Shown here: positions 1 to 10,073 of the stretch, in pieces | Layout: each line of letters opens with the position of its first letter | Numbering within the stretch: the first letter of the stretch is position 1 | Origin: Sinobacterium caligoides | GTDB taxonomy: Bacteria > Pseudomonadota > Gammaproteobacteria > Pseudomonadales > Sinobacteriaceae | Reading direction: 5' to 3' | NCBI RefSeq assembly: GCF_003752585.1 | Contig: NZ_RKHR01000006.1 | Location: 124,001 to 188,000 of the forward strand | Length of the DNA stretch: 64,000 nucleotides | Notes under the pieces: generated by a model | What the model was told of the DNA's origin: nothing | Database searches by the model: none | What the model saw: the letters and a program-made list of their open reading frames with translations, nothing else | Translations under genes and position numbers: made by a program

Positions 1-251
1 ATTATTAATGCGCCATCAACCCTTAACCTAACGACACAGCCATATATTGACTAACACCCCGACAATGGCCATATTTCTCTCCTAGATAGCTACTATTTAT
101 TTTCCATATTTATGCCTCTAGCAGCGTGATATTTACCATGCTAGGTCGCTGCATAAAATGCTTATTCAAAGTAAGTGAATACACGAGGGGGATTAGGGGC
201 AACGATTAAATTATCAGTCACTAACCCCTATCTATCATTTAACAAATACTG
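1..251. other. Non-coding left edge
   Basis: AT-rich stretch downstream of the minus-strand dehydrogenase gene. I see no ORF with a ribosome binding site. A loose inverted repeat (TAGGGG near 195 and CCCCTA near 225) is too far apart to call a terminator. Confidence 0.5.
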
Positions 252-1115
252 TTATTTATCTAAGCGCGCCAATAGGCTCGAGGTATCCCAACGGCTCCCC
301 CCCATCTGCTGAACCTCTTTATAAAACTGATCGACCAGCGCTGTCACCGGCAGTGAGGCGCCATTTCTTTCTGCCTCGCCGAGGCAGATCGCCAAATCCT
401 TGCGCATCCAGTCAACAGCAAAGCCGTGCTCATAGCTACCCGCTGCCATCGTTGCGTGTCGATTATCCATCTGCCACGATTGCGCAGCACCCTGCGAGAT
501 TGCCGCAACCACTTCTTCGACGTCTAGTCCCGCCCGAGTAGCAAAGTTGAGCGCCTCAGACAACCCTTGTAACAAGCCCGCAATACAAATTTGGTTGACC
601 ATTTTGGTCAGCTGACCGCTACCCGCCGGCCCCATCCAGCGCAGCTGCTTAGCGTAGATATCAAGCACTGATCGAGCCTCTGTAAAAGCAGATTCATCAC
701 CACCACACATAATCGTTAACTGACCATTCAACGCTCCCTGCTCGCCACCAGATACCGGCGCATCGAGGAAGCCAATCCCTGCGGCAGCACAACTAGCGTG
801 CAGCTCTCGGGCGATCTCAGCGGAGGCGGTAGTGTGGTCAACCAGCAGCGTACCCTGCCGCATCGCCGCCACAGCGCCATCGCTGCCGAGACTGACCGCT
901 CGTAGATCGTCATCGTTACCGACGCACATCAAGACAATATCCGCTGTCGCCGCCGCCGCAGCCGGCGTCTCGGCAAACGCGCCGCCGTATTCCGCCACCC
1001 AGGCTTGCGCCTTCGCTATCGTACGGTTATAGACTGTCACCGCCAAACCGGCACGCTGCAGGTGACCCGCCATCGGGTAGCCCATCACGCCAAGACCAAT
1101 AAACGCAACTTTCAT
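252..1115 (-). CDS. NAD(P)-dependent beta-hydroxyacid dehydrogenase (3-hydroxyisobutyrate dehydrogenase family)
   Basis: Soluble oxidoreductase of 287 aa, the usual family size. The N-terminal Rossmann fold carries GLGVMG (residues 7-12). The segment VYNRT at the end of the second strand puts an Arg where it would favour NADP(H). DAPVSGG (118-124) is the family substrate loop and Lys171 in GSGQLTKMVNQ is the expected catalytic lysine. The frame is open 17 codons further upstream to a TTG, but the ATG at 1115 is preferred: it begins MKVAFIGLGVMG and has GGGAAG 9 nt upstream. It follows the alpha/beta hydrolase gene by 47 nt on the same strand, so they probably share a transcript. Exact substrate (3-hydroxyisobutyrate, tartronate semialdehyde or succinic semialdehyde) cannot be told from sequence. 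Confidence 0.88.
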   Translation of the reverse strand: MKVAFIGLGVMGYPMAGHLQRAGLAVTVYNRTIAKAQAWVAEYGGAFAETPAAAAATADIVLMCVGNDDDLRAVSLGSDGAVAAMRQGTLLVDHTTASAEIARELHASCAAAGIGFLDAPVSGGEQGALNGQLTIMCGGDESAFTEARSVLDIYAKQLRWMGPAGSGQLTKMVNQICIAGLLQGLSEALNFATRAGLDVEEVVAAISQGAAQSWQMDNRHATMAAGSYEHGFAVDWMRKDLAICLGEAERNGASLPVTALVDQFYKEVQQMGGSRWDTSSLLARLDK

Positions 1116-1162
1116 CACTTTACTTCCCACTTCTAATTCCTCAATACTGTTTATAAAAGGGC

Positions 1163-2098
1163 TCAATAATCTTGCAGATAACGTTGCACCTCACTGAACA
1201 CCTGCTCGCGATAGAACTCGCTCTCACAGACCACATGATGGCGCATACCCTCCACCTGAACGATACGCGCGAGGGGGAATTTACGGCGGATCACCGACAA
1301 GTTGTAGCGCCAATCGACAGTATAATCACCAGTCCCCTGCACCACGAGGATACGCAGTCGTGTCTCTGGCTGCGCTAAAAACCAGGGGATCCATTGGCTC
1401 ATCGAGGTCACCCAGCGCACCGGTTGCTGCCGGCATTGCAGCGGATCGCGACGATGCAAAAAATCAAGGAACTCGGCGTCGTGAGAGTTCATGGTAAAAG
1501 TCCGGCGCAAGGTTGACGTAAAACGCTTTGCCAGCTTGTGCAACCAGCGCATGCTGGACCACATATGCGGTCTTACCAAAGGTGCCATCAACACCGTCCG
1601 GTCGATATTGTGCGGCCTCGACAACAGATAGCTCATAATCGCCGCAGATCCGGTACTCTGGCCAAAGAGAATTTTCTTACCGGTCAAGCGCGTAGCCGAC
1701 CACAGCAACAACTTATTCAACGCTGCAATATAGCAGTCAAAGTCATCGATCGAAGCGGCATGACCACTGCTCAAACCGTGTCCGGGCAGGTCAAACAACA
1801 CCACGTTATAGCCCCTACCGAGGCACCACTCAATCAGGTGTTTATACAGCCCAGCATGATCGTAATAACCGTGTACCACATAACAACTGGGTGCCTCGAC
1901 ATCGAGAATGAAACACTGACCAACTAGCTCAAAGTCGCCGCTGTCGAAACGGCCGATCGACTGTGTCAGGCCCTCGACACGACGATCAAAATCGATGCCG
2001 TAATATTGCACATAGTCACGGGCCTGCTCATCGAGCGGCTGTAACCAGGCTTCGTCGAGGCGCGGCAGATAGCGACGCAGTTGGGTAAAATGAATCAT
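1163..2098 (-). CDS. Alpha/beta hydrolase, serine aminopeptidase S33 / monoacylglycerol-lipase-like
   Basis: Hydrolase of 311 aa with no signal peptide or membrane segment. The oxyanion segment is HGYYDHAG (76-83) and the nucleophile elbow is GQSTG with Ser148. A later Asp (in QGTGDYTVD) and His (in GMRHHVV) complete the triad. The layout matches lysophospholipase/monoacylglycerol lipase-like proteins (Hydrolase_4). It is first in a probable two-gene unit with the downstream dehydrogenase. Start ATG at 2098 has GAGATG upstream. The substrate is unknown; a lipid ester is the best guess from family membership. Confidence 0.82.
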   Translation of the reverse strand: MIHFTQLRRYLPRLDEAWLQPLDEQARDYVQYYGIDFDRRVEGLTQSIGRFDSGDFELVGQCFILDVEAPSCYVVHGYYDHAGLYKHLIEWCLGRGYNVVLFDLPGHGLSSGHAASIDDFDCYIAALNKLLLWSATRLTGKKILFGQSTGSAAIMSYLLSRPHNIDRTVLMAPLVRPHMWSSMRWLHKLAKRFTSTLRRTFTMNSHDAEFLDFLHRRDPLQCRQQPVRWVTSMSQWIPWFLAQPETRLRILVVQGTGDYTVDWRYNLSVIRRKFPLARIVQVEGMRHHVVCESEFYREQVFSEVQRYLQDY

Positions 2099-2193
2099 GC
2101 AAACATCTCAAAAGCGGAAACAATCACGTTACTACTCTAACTGCACCACAGCAAGCGCTGATGGCTAGAGCGATAGCCGCGGCCTCATAATCT

Positions 2194-2229
2194 AAAAGGC
2201 CGCATAATCGTTCGATTATGCGGCCTTTT
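2194..2229 (-). terminator. Rho-independent terminator of the tkt-epd-pgk-fba operon
   Basis: Perfect 17-bp inverted repeat starting AAAAGGCCGCATAATCG with a 2-nt centre. It lies 24 nt past the fba stop. T-runs flank it on both strands, so it could also stop transcription from the other side. Confidence 0.85.
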
Positions 2230-2252
2230 TACTGCAGCTTAAGCTGATAACA

Positions 2253-3302
2253 CTACAGCTTTCCGGCTTCGTACAGGGCCGCCATGTCATCAAGGTTGGT
2301 CGCCTTCATCTTGCTGGCCATACCGCTGGCACCGAAGGCATTGTAACGGTCGATGCAGATCTCCTTCATCGCCGTCAGCTGTGCCGACAAGAACTTGCGC
2401 GGATCGAACTCAGCGGGCTGCTCGGCGAGGAATTTTCTCGTCGCGCCAGTAGAGGCGAGACGAAGGTCGGTATCGATGTTGACCTTACGCACCCCGTGCT
2501 TGATGCCTTCGACAATCTGCTCGACAGGCACGCCGTAAGTCTCGGGGATCGCTCCACCGTACTCGTTAATCACCGCCAGCCACTCCTGCGGCACCGAAGA
2601 GGACCCGTGCATCACTAAGTGAGTATTCGGGATACGCTGGTGGATCGCCTTAATACGATCGATCGCCAGGATATCGCCCGTAGGTGGGCGCGAAAACTTA
2701 TAGGCGCCGTGTGATGTGCCGCAGGCGATCGCCAGAGCGTCGACGCCAGTCTTGGCAACGAAGTCTGCCGCCTCTTCCGGATCCGTCAACAACTGCTCCA
2801 TGCTGAGCTTACCGCTGGCACCGACACCGTCTTCCTCACCCGCCTCACCGGTCTCCAGCGAACCGAGACAACCCAGCTCCCCCTCGACTGAGACACCACA
2901 GGCGTGGGCCATCTCAACGGTACGACGAGTGACATCGACATTGTACTCATAGCTCGAAGGCGTCTTACCATCGGCCTCAAGCGAGCCATCCATCATCACC
3001 GAAGAGAAGCCTAGAGCAATCGAGCGCTGACAGATTGCTGGGCTAGTACCGTGATCCTGGTGCATACAAACGGGAATCTCAGGAAACTCTTCGATAGCCG
3101 CGAGAATCATATGGCGCAGGAAGTTAGGCCCCGCGTATTTGCGCGCACCGGCCGAGGCCTGCATGATCACCGGGCTATTGGTCGCCTGAGCCGCCTCCAT
3201 AATCGCGCGAGTCTGCTCGAGGTTGTTGACGTTAAAAGCGGGGACGCCGTAACCAAATTCGGCGGCGTGATCGAGCATCTGACGCATGCTAATAAGAGCC
3301 AT
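2253..3302 (-). CDS. fba: Fructose-bisphosphate aldolase, class II
   Basis: Zinc-dependent aldolase (349 aa) that interconverts fructose-1,6-bisphosphate with glyceraldehyde-3-phosphate and dihydroxyacetone phosphate. It begins [19 protein letters not shown], continues into GVPAFNVNN, and carries the metal site [10 protein letters not shown] and the later [10 protein letters not shown]. The overall sequence resembles the Calvin-cycle subtype of class II enzymes common in Pseudomonas and relatives. No RuBisCO or phosphoribulokinase is visible here, so glycolysis/gluconeogenesis is the likely role. ATG at 3302 has AAGGAAG upstream; a longer TTG start (3356) lacks support. It is the last gene of the tkt-epd-pgk-fba run, 68 nt after pgk, and ends before a strong terminator. 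Confidence 0.97.
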   Translation of the reverse strand: MALISMRQMLDHAAEFGYGVPAFNVNNLEQTRAIMEAAQATNSPVIMQASAGARKYAGPNFLRHMILAAIEEFPEIPVCMHQDHGTSPAICQRSIALGFSSVMMDGSLEADGKTPSSYEYNVDVTRRTVEMAHACGVSVEGELGCLGSLETGEAGEEDGVGASGKLSMEQLLTDPEEAADFVAKTGVDALAIACGTSHGAYKFSRPPTGDILAIDRIKAIHQRIPNTHLVMHGSSSVPQEWLAVINEYGGAIPETYGVPVEQIVEGIKHGVRKVNIDTDLRLASTGATRKFLAEQPAEFDPRKFLSAQLTAMKEICIDRYNAFGASGMASKMKATNLDDMAALYEAGKL

Positions 3303-3370
3303 GTTATCTTCCTTATCAATTAATCGTGATTCGGCGGCCATACAGGCCGCCACCATAAGTTATAGAGTAG

Positions 3371-4546
3371 CTATGCTTGTGCACGCGCTTGTAAAATTGC
3401 TACCGCCGGTAGCGTCTTACCTTCAACATACTCGAGGAAGGCACCACCGCCCGTCGAGATATAAGAGATCTTATCGGCAATAGCATACTTGTCAACGGCC
3501 GCCAGGGTGTCACCACCACCGGCAATCGAGAAAGCATCGCTACTGGCGATGGCCTCAGCAATTGCCGCCGTGCCATCGGCAAACTGATCGAATTCAAACA
3601 CGCCAACAGGACCGTTCCATATAATGGTCTTCGCCTTACCAATCAGCTCGGCGAGCTGTGCCGACGTCGCCGGACCAATGTCGAAGATCATATCGTCTGC
3701 GGCAACCTCGGCGGCAGGCTTCAGCGTCGCTTCAGCGCTCTCGCTGAACAATTTACCGGTGACCACATCGCTGGGCACAGGTATATCACACTGCGCCATC
3801 AGCGCCTTGGCATTGGGAATAAGGTCAGACTCACACAACGACTTACCGACAGGCTGGCCGCTCGCGGCGAGGAAGGTGTTGGCAATGCCCCCCCCGACAA
3901 TGATTTGATCGGCAATATTGGCGAGACTCTCCAGCACCGTCAATTTGGTCGAGACTTTGGAGCCGCCGACGATCGCCAGCAGCGGCCGTGCCGGTGCCGC
4001 CAGGGCCTTCGCTAGATTATCGAGCTCCGCCGCCAGCAACGGCCCTGCGCAGGCCACTGGAGCAAACTTCGCAACACCGTGGGTCGACGCTTGAGCGCGG
4101 TGCGCGGTACCAAACGCATCCATGACAAAGACATCACAGAGCTTGGCATAGGCCTTGGCTAACGTCTCTTGGTCTTTTTTCTCACCGGCATTAAAACGCA
4201 CGTTTTCCAGTAGCACCAACTGCCCGTCTGCGACGTCAAGTTCCCCACCGAGGTAATCGCTAATCAACGCGACCTCCTGCCCTAGTGCCTCACTGAGATA
4301 ATGGGCGACGGGGGCCAGAGTATAATCTGCATTTTCTTCCGCACTACCGCCCTCGACCGGACGCCCGAGATGCGACATGACTATGACTTTAGCACCGGCC
4401 TGCAGCGCCTGACGAATCGTCGGTAACGCTGCACGCAAGCGTGCATCGCTACTCACCACTCCATCTTTAACCGGCACGTTCAGATCTTCACGAATCAGTA
4501 CGCGCTTACCGCCGAGCTCTAGATCACTCATTTTAATCACGGACAT
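3371..4546 (-). CDS. pgk: Phosphoglycerate kinase
   Basis: Cytosolic kinase (391 aa, normal bacterial length) that transfers phosphate between 1,3-bisphosphoglycerate and ADP. Visible signatures are the N-terminal [16 protein letters not shown], the substrate-binding MSHLGRP, the nucleotide-binding [12 protein letters not shown], and the C-terminal GGGDT and [13 protein letters not shown]. Start ATG at 4546 follows TAGGAA. It lies 22 nt after epd and 68 nt before fba, consistent with a single operon. Confidence 0.98.
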   Translation of the reverse strand: MSVIKMSDLELGGKRVLIREDLNVPVKDGVVSSDARLRAALPTIRQALQAGAKVIVMSHLGRPVEGGSAEENADYTLAPVAHYLSEALGQEVALISDYLGGELDVADGQLVLLENVRFNAGEKKDQETLAKAYAKLCDVFVMDAFGTAHRAQASTHGVAKFAPVACAGPLLAAELDNLAKALAAPARPLLAIVGGSKVSTKLTVLESLANIADQIIVGGGIANTFLAASGQPVGKSLCESDLIPNAKALMAQCDIPVPSDVVTGKLFSESAEATLKPAAEVAADDMIFDIGPATSAQLAELIGKAKTIIWNGPVGVFEFDQFADGTAAIAEAIASSDAFSIAGGGDTLAAVDKYAIADKISYISTGGGAFLEYVEGKTLPAVAILQARAQA

Positions 4547-4568
4547 AGCTATTCCTAGTTTAACGATT

Positions 4569-5618
4569 TCAATTGTTCACTAGCGCTCGAGCGATATCAT
4601 CATCGAGCGTCTGTATATGTTCACACACGTCGAGCATACGATTGCTGTAGGCCCACTCATTATCAAACCAAACCAGCAGCTTCACTAAGTGACCATTCGC
4701 CACCCGGGTCTGGCCCGCATCGACAATACCGGAACGAGGATCACGCAAGAAGTCGCACGAGGCGAGTGGCTCTTCCGTGATGCCCAGTACCGCACCCGCT
4801 TGCACTGCCGCCTGCTCGATCAGAGCATTCACCGTCGCCGCATCGGTGTGCTGAGCGACCGTCAAGGTCAGGTTCACTGCCGAGACGTTCACTGTCGGTA
4901 CCCTGATCGCCGTCGACTCGAGGCGGCCGAGCAGACAGGGGAAAAAGCGTCCAATGCCCCTAGCGAGACCGGTATCCACCGGAATAATCGATTGTATTGC
5001 ACTGCGAGTCTTGCGCAGATCAGTGTGATGATAGGCATCGATCACCGGCTGGTCATTCATCGCCGAGTGGATCGTATTCAACATCCCCGCCTCAATATCG
5101 AGGTGATGACGCAACACATCCAATACCGGCACAACACAGTTAGTGGTGCAAGACCCCGTCGATAGAATGCGCTCCTCACCACTGAGCTCGCGATGATTAA
5201 TGCCGTAGACTATCGTCGCATCAACATCATCCTCAGATTCCGCTGGGTGAGAAAAAATCAGTCGCTTAGCGCCTGCCTGCAGGTGCTGTTCCGCCTCACG
5301 GCGACTACTAAAGGTGCCGCTACACTCCAATACCACATCGATATCGAGTTCGCCCCACGGCAGCTTCGACACGTTAGTCTCACCACAGACACGCACCAGC
5401 TCACCGTCGATCAACAAGCCATCTTCGACCTCATCGACAGGCTTACTGAAACGACCAAAGGTAGAGTCGTAACGCGTCAGGTGTGCAATAGTCTTGAGCT
5501 CAGCCGGCTCGTTGATCGCTACCAGCTGCAACTGCCGTGGTCCGCTCTCGAAGAGTGCGCGGACCAGGCAGCGACCGATACGACCGTAACCATTAATGGC
5601 AATACGTAACGGTTTCAA
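4569..5618 (-). CDS. epd: Erythrose-4-phosphate dehydrogenase / glyceraldehyde-3-phosphate dehydrogenase family
   Basis: NAD-dependent dehydrogenase of 349 aa with Rossmann motif INGYGRIGR and active-site SCTTNC. The C-terminal [20 protein letters not shown] and [14 protein letters not shown] match Epd better than GapA. Epd oxidises erythrose-4-phosphate to 4-phosphoerythronate, the first step of pyridoxal phosphate synthesis. Position between tkt and pgk is the classical epd/gapB place. A GAPDH role cannot be excluded without a tree. The start is only 4 nt after the tkt stop, so translation may be coupled. Confidence 0.88.
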   Translation of the reverse strand: MKPLRIAINGYGRIGRCLVRALFESGPRQLQLVAINEPAELKTIAHLTRYDSTFGRFSKPVDEVEDGLLIDGELVRVCGETNVSKLPWGELDIDVVLECSGTFSSRREAEQHLQAGAKRLIFSHPAESEDDVDATIVYGINHRELSGEERILSTGSCTTNCVVPVLDVLRHHLDIEAGMLNTIHSAMNDQPVIDAYHHTDLRKTRSAIQSIIPVDTGLARGIGRFFPCLLGRLESTAIRVPTVNVSAVNLTLTVAQHTDAATVNALIEQAAVQAGAVLGITEEPLASCDFLRDPRSGIVDAGQTRVANGHLVKLLVWFDNEWAYSNRMLDVCEHIQTLDDDIARALVNN

Positions 5619-5622
5619 TGGA

Positions 5623-7620
5623 CTACTTCAACAGGCCGTTCACCGCGTCGACGACCGCCTCTGCAGTGATACCGAAATGCTGGTAGAGATCAGCCGCAGG
5701 TGCCGACTCGCCGAAGCTATCCATACCAATAATAGCGCCATCAAAACCGACATACTTGTACCAGAAGTCTTTATGCGCTGCCTCAACGGCGACGCGACTG
5801 CGTACTGCTGCAGGCAACACCGACTCGCGATAAGCTGCATCTTGGCGATCAAATACGGTGCTAGAAGGCATAGAAACAACGCGTACTTGCTTTCCCGCCG
5901 CCGTCAGCTCAGCGTGCGCTGCAACCGCGAGGGAAACCTCAGAACCGGTGGCGATAATGATCGCCTCTGGGCTGCCCGCACAGTCGAGTAGTGTATAGGC
6001 ACCGCGAGCCACGTCGGCAATCTGCTGGTCATTGCGAGCCTGATGAGGTAGCCCCTGGCGCGAGAAAATCAACGCCGTCGGGCCGTCATTGCGCTCGATA
6101 GCAAACTTCCACGCCACCGCTGTCTCGACGGTGTCACAGGGGCGCCAGGCATCGAGGTTAGGCGTGGTACGGAGACTAGTGAACTGTTCGACGGGCTGGT
6201 GAGTCGGACCGTCCTCACCCAAGCCGATCGAGTCATGGGTGTAAACGTGAATCACCCGCTGCTTCATCAGCGCCGCCATACGCAGAGCGTTGCGTGCATA
6301 TTCCATGAACATCAGGAAAGTGGCGCCGTAGGTGACAAAGCCACCGTGTAGAGCGATACCGTTCATGATTGCACTCATGCCGAACTCACGCACACCGTAA
6401 TAAAGGTAGTTGCCGCTGGCATCGTTTGCTTCGACACCCTTACAACCATCCCACAAGGTCAGGTTTGAGCCGGCAAGGTCGGCAGAACCGCCCAGAATCT
6501 CAGGTAGCTTGGGGCCGAGGGCGCTAAGTGAGTTCTGCGATGCCTTACGTGATGCAACGCTCTCCGCCTTGTCGTTACAGCTGGCAATGAAGGCCGCCGA
6601 CTGCTCGGCGAAGTCGACCGGCAACTCACCAGCTAGGCGGCGCTGTAATTCGGCGGCAAGCTCAGGGAAGGCGCTAGTATAGGCAGCCATCTTCTCGTTC
6701 CAGGCAGATTCTGCCGCCTCACCCTTGGCCTTGGCGTCCCAACCTGCGTAGACATCGCCGGGAATCTCAAAGGCTGGCGCCGACCAGTTAAGCTGCTCGC
6801 GCACGAGGGCAATCTCAGCCTCACCCAGTGGCGCGCCGTGGCAATCTTCCTTGCCCTGCTTATTTGGGCTGCCCTTGCCGATGATCGTCTTACAACAAAT
6901 CATCGTCGGCTTGCCGGTCTCGGCGCGGGCGGCAACAATAGCCGCTTTGATTGCTTCGCTATCGTGGCCATCGACCGCTGCAATGACATGCCAACCATAG
7001 GCCTCAAAGCGCTTCACGGTGTCGTCGGTAAACCAGCCCTCGACCTCGCCGTCGATGGAAATACCGTTATCGTCGTAGAAGGCGATCAGCTTGCCCAGGC
7101 CCAGTGTGCCAGCCAGAGAACAAGCTTCGTGCGAGATGCCCTCCATCATGCAGCCGTCACCGAGGAAGGTGTAAGTGTAATGATCGACGATCTCATGGCC
7201 TGCACGGTTAAACTGTGCGGCCAATATCTTCTCTGCTACTGCCATGCCCACGGCATTAGTGATGCCCTGACCGAGAGGACCGGTGGTGGTCTCCACGCCC
7301 GGTGCATAGCCATATTCAGGGTGACCCGGTGTCTTCGAGTGCAGCTGACGAAAGTTCTTCAGATCATCGATGCTGAGGTCGTAACCGCTGAGGTGCAGCA
7401 ACGAATAGATCAGCATAGAGCCGTGACCGTTGGACAGAATGAAACGATCGCGATCGGCCCACTGTGGGTTGCTCGGGTTGTGCTCGAGGAAATCATTCCA
7501 GAGCACTTCTGCGATGTCGGCCATGCCCATGGGTGCGCCAGGATGGCCCGACTTGGCCTTCTGGACAGCATCCATACTCAGGACACGTATTGCGTTTGCT
7601 AACTCGGTGCGAGACGACAT
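5623..7620 (-). CDS. tkt: Transketolase
   Basis: Thiamine-diphosphate enzyme (665 aa; E. coli TktA 663) of the pentose phosphate pathway that moves two-carbon ketol units. It has the N-terminal [19 protein letters not shown], the TPP/metal motif GDGCMMEG with downstream DDNGISIDG, and the pyrimidine-domain segment [22 protein letters not shown] at 7620 ([12 protein letters not shown]) has GAGGAG upstream and is preferred over an in-frame codon 10 residues earlier. First gene of the tkt-epd-pgk-fba operon. A 166-nt gap precedes it and should carry its promoter, but I could not pick one confidently. Confidence 0.98.
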   Translation of the reverse strand: MSSRTELANAIRVLSMDAVQKAKSGHPGAPMGMADIAEVLWNDFLEHNPSNPQWADRDRFILSNGHGSMLIYSLLHLSGYDLSIDDLKNFRQLHSKTPGHPEYGYAPGVETTTGPLGQGITNAVGMAVAEKILAAQFNRAGHEIVDHYTYTFLGDGCMMEGISHEACSLAGTLGLGKLIAFYDDNGISIDGEVEGWFTDDTVKRFEAYGWHVIAAVDGHDSEAIKAAIVAARAETGKPTMICCKTIIGKGSPNKQGKEDCHGAPLGEAEIALVREQLNWSAPAFEIPGDVYAGWDAKAKGEAAESAWNEKMAAYTSAFPELAAELQRRLAGELPVDFAEQSAAFIASCNDKAESVASRKASQNSLSALGPKLPEILGGSADLAGSNLTLWDGCKGVEANDASGNYLYYGVREFGMSAIMNGIALHGGFVTYGATFLMFMEYARNALRMAALMKQRVIHVYTHDSIGLGEDGPTHQPVEQFTSLRTTPNLDAWRPCDTVETAVAWKFAIERNDGPTALIFSRQGLPHQARNDQQIADVARGAYTLLDCAGSPEAIIIATGSEVSLAVAAHAELTAAGKQVRVVSMPSSTVFDRQDAAYRESVLPAAVRSRVAVEAAHKDFWYKYVGFDGAIIGMDSFGESAPAADLYQHFGITAEAVVDAVNGLLK

Positions 7621-7786
7621 CAATGAAACTCCTCGGTGGGGGTGATGCAAAAGTTACAGTATGTGAAATTTTAGGAGGCACATTTTCGCCTACCTTAGGG
7701 CATTGAGCAAACTATTTGCGAGCCACAGTAGTGATAATCGCTATCGAGTGACAAAAATCATCCGATAAAAGCCGCCCCAGGTACTA

Positions 7787-8545
7787 TCAGCGCAGCTCAT
7801 TCCAGCCGATACACTGCGCCAAACTAACGCCTGTGCCGCCGAATATGTCGAGAGCGCTACCGATGGTCAGGTCGACACGACCACCCGACAACGCCTCCAC
7901 AAGAGTCAAGTCATCCAGTGTGCGAGCGCCACCGGCATAGGTCACGGGAATGCGACAGTGCTGCCCCAGTAACTGCACCAACTCCTCATCAATGCCCCCC
8001 TGTAGCCCCTCGACGTCAGCGGCGTGGATCAAAAATTCGGCGCAGTGATCCGCCAACGCTTCGAGCAGCTTGGCATTCACCGCAGTCTGCGTGACCGTCT
8101 GCCAGCGATCGGTAGCAATATTCCAACCACTCTCCGTGCGACGGCAACTCAGGTCGAGCACCAGACGCTCACGCCCCGTCACCTCCTTGATTCGTTCAAG
8201 CTTTTGCCAACTAAATTCGCCGCCTTCAAATAGGTAAGAGGTGACGATGACATGGGATGCGCCAGCCGCGAGATAATCGCCCGCGTTCTGATCGTTGACG
8301 CCACCGCCAAACTGCAACCCCTGCGGCCAAGCCGCCAGCGCAGCCAGCGCCTGCTCTTTATTGCCCGGCCCCAACGCGATGACATGACCACCGTGCAGTT
8401 GATGTTGACGGTACAGCGCTGCGTAATATGCCGCATCATGGTGGCTGACAAAGTTCGTCTCTGCCCCCTGGTCATTCAGGCTGCCGCCAACAATTTGCTT
8501 TACCTGACCCTGGTGTAGGTCAATACAGGGGCGAAATACTGTCAC
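7787..8545 (-). CDS. Eukaryotic-type HisA-like phosphoribosyl isomerase
   Basis: TIM-barrel protein of about 252 aa. It opens FRPCIDLHQGQVKQIVGG, contains LHGGHVIALGPGN, LQFGGGVND and VTYAGGARTLDDL, and ends in a phosphate-binding LTIGSALDIFGG. This matches the eukaryotic-type ProFAR isomerase (HIS6-like; TIGR02129-type) rather than bacterial HisA. The reaction would be isomerisation of ProFAR to PRFAR in histidine synthesis. No other his gene is nearby. A TTG at 8581 gives 264 aa but has no Shine-Dalgarno; the GTG at 8545 has AGGG about 7 nt upstream and starts right before the conserved barrel, so I chose it. Substrate is inferred from family only. Confidence 0.8.
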   Translation of the reverse strand: MTVFRPCIDLHQGQVKQIVGGSLNDQGAETNFVSHHDAAYYAALYRQHQLHGGHVIALGPGNKEQALAALAAWPQGLQFGGGVNDQNAGDYLAAGASHVIVTSYLFEGGEFSWQKLERIKEVTGRERLVLDLSCRRTESGWNIATDRWQTVTQTAVNAKLLEALADHCAEFLIHAADVEGLQGGIDEELVQLLGQHCRIPVTYAGGARTLDDLTLVEALSGGRVDLTIGSALDIFGGTGVSLAQCIGWNELR

Positions 8546-8731
8546 AAAACCACCCTGGCCTGCTGGCCCTTCAGTGTTCAATTAGTCTTAGAGGTTATTT
8601 ATCCCCGGCATTATAGCCCTATTATTATCAGATTTCTCCGTCGCTGCAGCACTCAACTCAAACGCTACTGCAGCGCCCCTGGCATCATCAAAGATTCCTA
8701 TAACTAAGCAGAACAGGATTGACTCGCCGAC

Positions 8732-9838
8732 TCAATCACTCCTACCACGACCGGCAATATCCCAACTTTGCACTACCTCATCACCGCGAATGCCGTACAG
8801 TGTTTGATAGCTATTTAGCGTGGTGTCGCAATGACTCGGCAACATCAGTAAGCGCTGTCCGATCGTTAGGCTGACCTCCCCCTCGGCGAGATGCAGGATG
8901 CCATGCTCGTCACCACCGCTCTGATAACGTATATCCTCCCTGCCCTCAACCAGTGGCATCCCCATATCGATAGACAGACACTTCATACCGGCATCGAGCA
9001 CAGCACGCTCGGGGGTGGGGTGGCTGATGACTGTCGTCCACACTTTTAAAGCATTGCTAAACTCATCGTTTTGACGAGAATTGTCTCGACTGGCGAGCGC
9101 CCGATAGGCGGCATCCATAAAGATATACGAGCCCGCTTGAATCTCGGTAAAGCCCAAGCCGGTGTAGGCCTGATAGGTGCCCGTACCACCGCCGCTGACA
9201 ACCCGTGGTGCCAACCCCTGAGGAAGCAACTGATTATCAATAAAATCGAAGATGGGCAGTACCGCCGCCCGCGCCTGTGCCTGACGCTGCGCGAAGTCCT
9301 GCACATGCTGCAGGTGGCCGCTATAAGCTTGAATACCTCGATAGCTGACGCCCTCTGTCGCCTCGATCAGTTTGATCAGGTCCACTAATGATTTGCCCAA
9401 CGCGACACCGCAACGCTGCTGGCCACTCTCCACCTCGATCAACAGCTCCACGTTGACGCCGGCGGCCACGGCACACTTGCCGATACCCAGCACATGTTCA
9501 GCATGGTCCACCACTTGGCAAAATACACCCTCAGGGTGAGCCAGATAAAGAGCCACTAAGCGCTGGTATTTTATCGGGTGAGCGATCGGCGTCGTAATCA
9601 GAATATCCATTATACCGGCATCGGCCATCACCTCCGCCTCACCCAGCTTGGCGGTACAAATACCTTCGCCGCCCAAGCTCAGTTGTCGCTGTGCCAGAGC
9701 CGGAATCTTATGCGCCTTAGTATGCGGCCGCAACTTCAAGCCTCTAGCCGAAACTCGCTGCTGCATGGCCTGCAGGTTCGCTTCCATAACATCTAAATCT
9801 ACCACTAGGGCAGGGGTGTCTAGCTCATCTAGAGTCAT
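8732..9838 (-). CDS. DSD1-family PLP enzyme (D-threonine aldolase / D-serine dehydratase-like)
   Basis: Fold-type III (alanine-racemase-like) PLP protein of 368 aa. The N-terminal ELDTPALVVDLDVMEAN and LRPHTKAHK contain the PLP-binding lysine, and VSGGGTGT is the phosphate-binding glycine loop. The C-terminal half carries His and Cys residues of the kind that bind a divalent metal in D-threonine aldolases. The reaction would be cleavage or dehydration of a D-beta-hydroxy-amino acid; the exact substrate is undetermined. ATG at 9838 has GAGGAG upstream. It is divergent from the SahR-like gene, with a shared 235-nt intergenic region. Confidence 0.85.
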   Translation of the reverse strand: MTLDELDTPALVVDLDVMEANLQAMQQRVSARGLKLRPHTKAHKIPALAQRQLSLGGEGICTAKLGEAEVMADAGIMDILITTPIAHPIKYQRLVALYLAHPEGVFCQVVDHAEHVLGIGKCAVAAGVNVELLIEVESGQQRCGVALGKSLVDLIKLIEATEGVSYRGIQAYSGHLQHVQDFAQRQAQARAAVLPIFDFIDNQLLPQGLAPRVVSGGGTGTYQAYTGLGFTEIQAGSYIFMDAAYRALASRDNSRQNDEFSNALKVWTTVISHPTPERAVLDAGMKCLSIDMGMPLVEGREDIRYQSGGDEHGILHLAEGEVSLTIGQRLLMLPSHCDTTLNSYQTLYGIRGDEVVQSWDIAGRGRSD

Positions 9839-9933
9839 TACAGCTCCTCAATATTGAAGTCACTAAAATTGCCATTCTAGAGCAACAGAATAATTTTCAG
9901 CGCCTTCGCCATCAAAGAAATGCGTTAATAATA

Positions 9934-9946
9934 TTGATTTCATCAA
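9934..9946. promoter_or_regulatory. Inverted repeat TTGAT-TTC-ATCAA in the SahR/aldolase divergent region
   Basis: Exact 5-bp arms with 3-nt spacer. The TTGAT core recurs in the operator-like site at 10023-10046. It may be a second regulator site or chance in AT-rich DNA. Confidence 0.3.
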
Positions 9947-10022
9947 CAAGCAGCTAGACATTGATCTACGACGTGCTCTACAGCTAACCCCACCGCCAGA
10001 GAGAAATCGTCGCACAAAAAAA

Positions 10023-10046
10023 CTATATTGATTTTTTTTGATATAG
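10023..10046. promoter_or_regulatory. Operator-like inverted repeat CTATAT-N12-ATATAG
   Basis: Six-base arms flank a T-rich centre that contains two TTGAT copies 10 bp apart. The repeat overlaps the -35 box of the promoter at 10038-10066. A position over the -35 just upstream of an ArsR-type regulator gene is what autoregulation would need. Confidence 0.4.
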
Positions 10047-10066
10047 CTTTCCAGTGCTGCTAGAAT
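10038..10066 (+). promoter_or_regulatory. Sigma-70 promoter of the SahR-like gene (probable leaderless start)
   Basis: TTGATA (10038-10043), 17-nt spacer, TAGAAT (10061-10066). The expected transcription start is near 10073, immediately before the ATG at 10074, so the mRNA would be leaderless or nearly so. Confidence 0.55.
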
Positions 10067-10073
10067 GCCGCCC

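Noticed and set aside
1-251. Inverted repeat TAGGGG/CCCCTA as a terminator
   Set aside because: Arms are short and about 25 nt apart with no T-run.
6838-7602. 254-aa open frame on the plus strand
   Set aside because: Exactly antisense to the well-conserved tkt gene; no ribosome binding site; composition is the mirror of tkt codons.
2253-7620. Calvin-cycle operon (because of tkt, pgk and Calvin-subtype fba)
   Set aside because: No RuBisCO, phosphoribulokinase or CbbR in the window; this gene order is ordinary in heterotrophic gammaproteobacteria.
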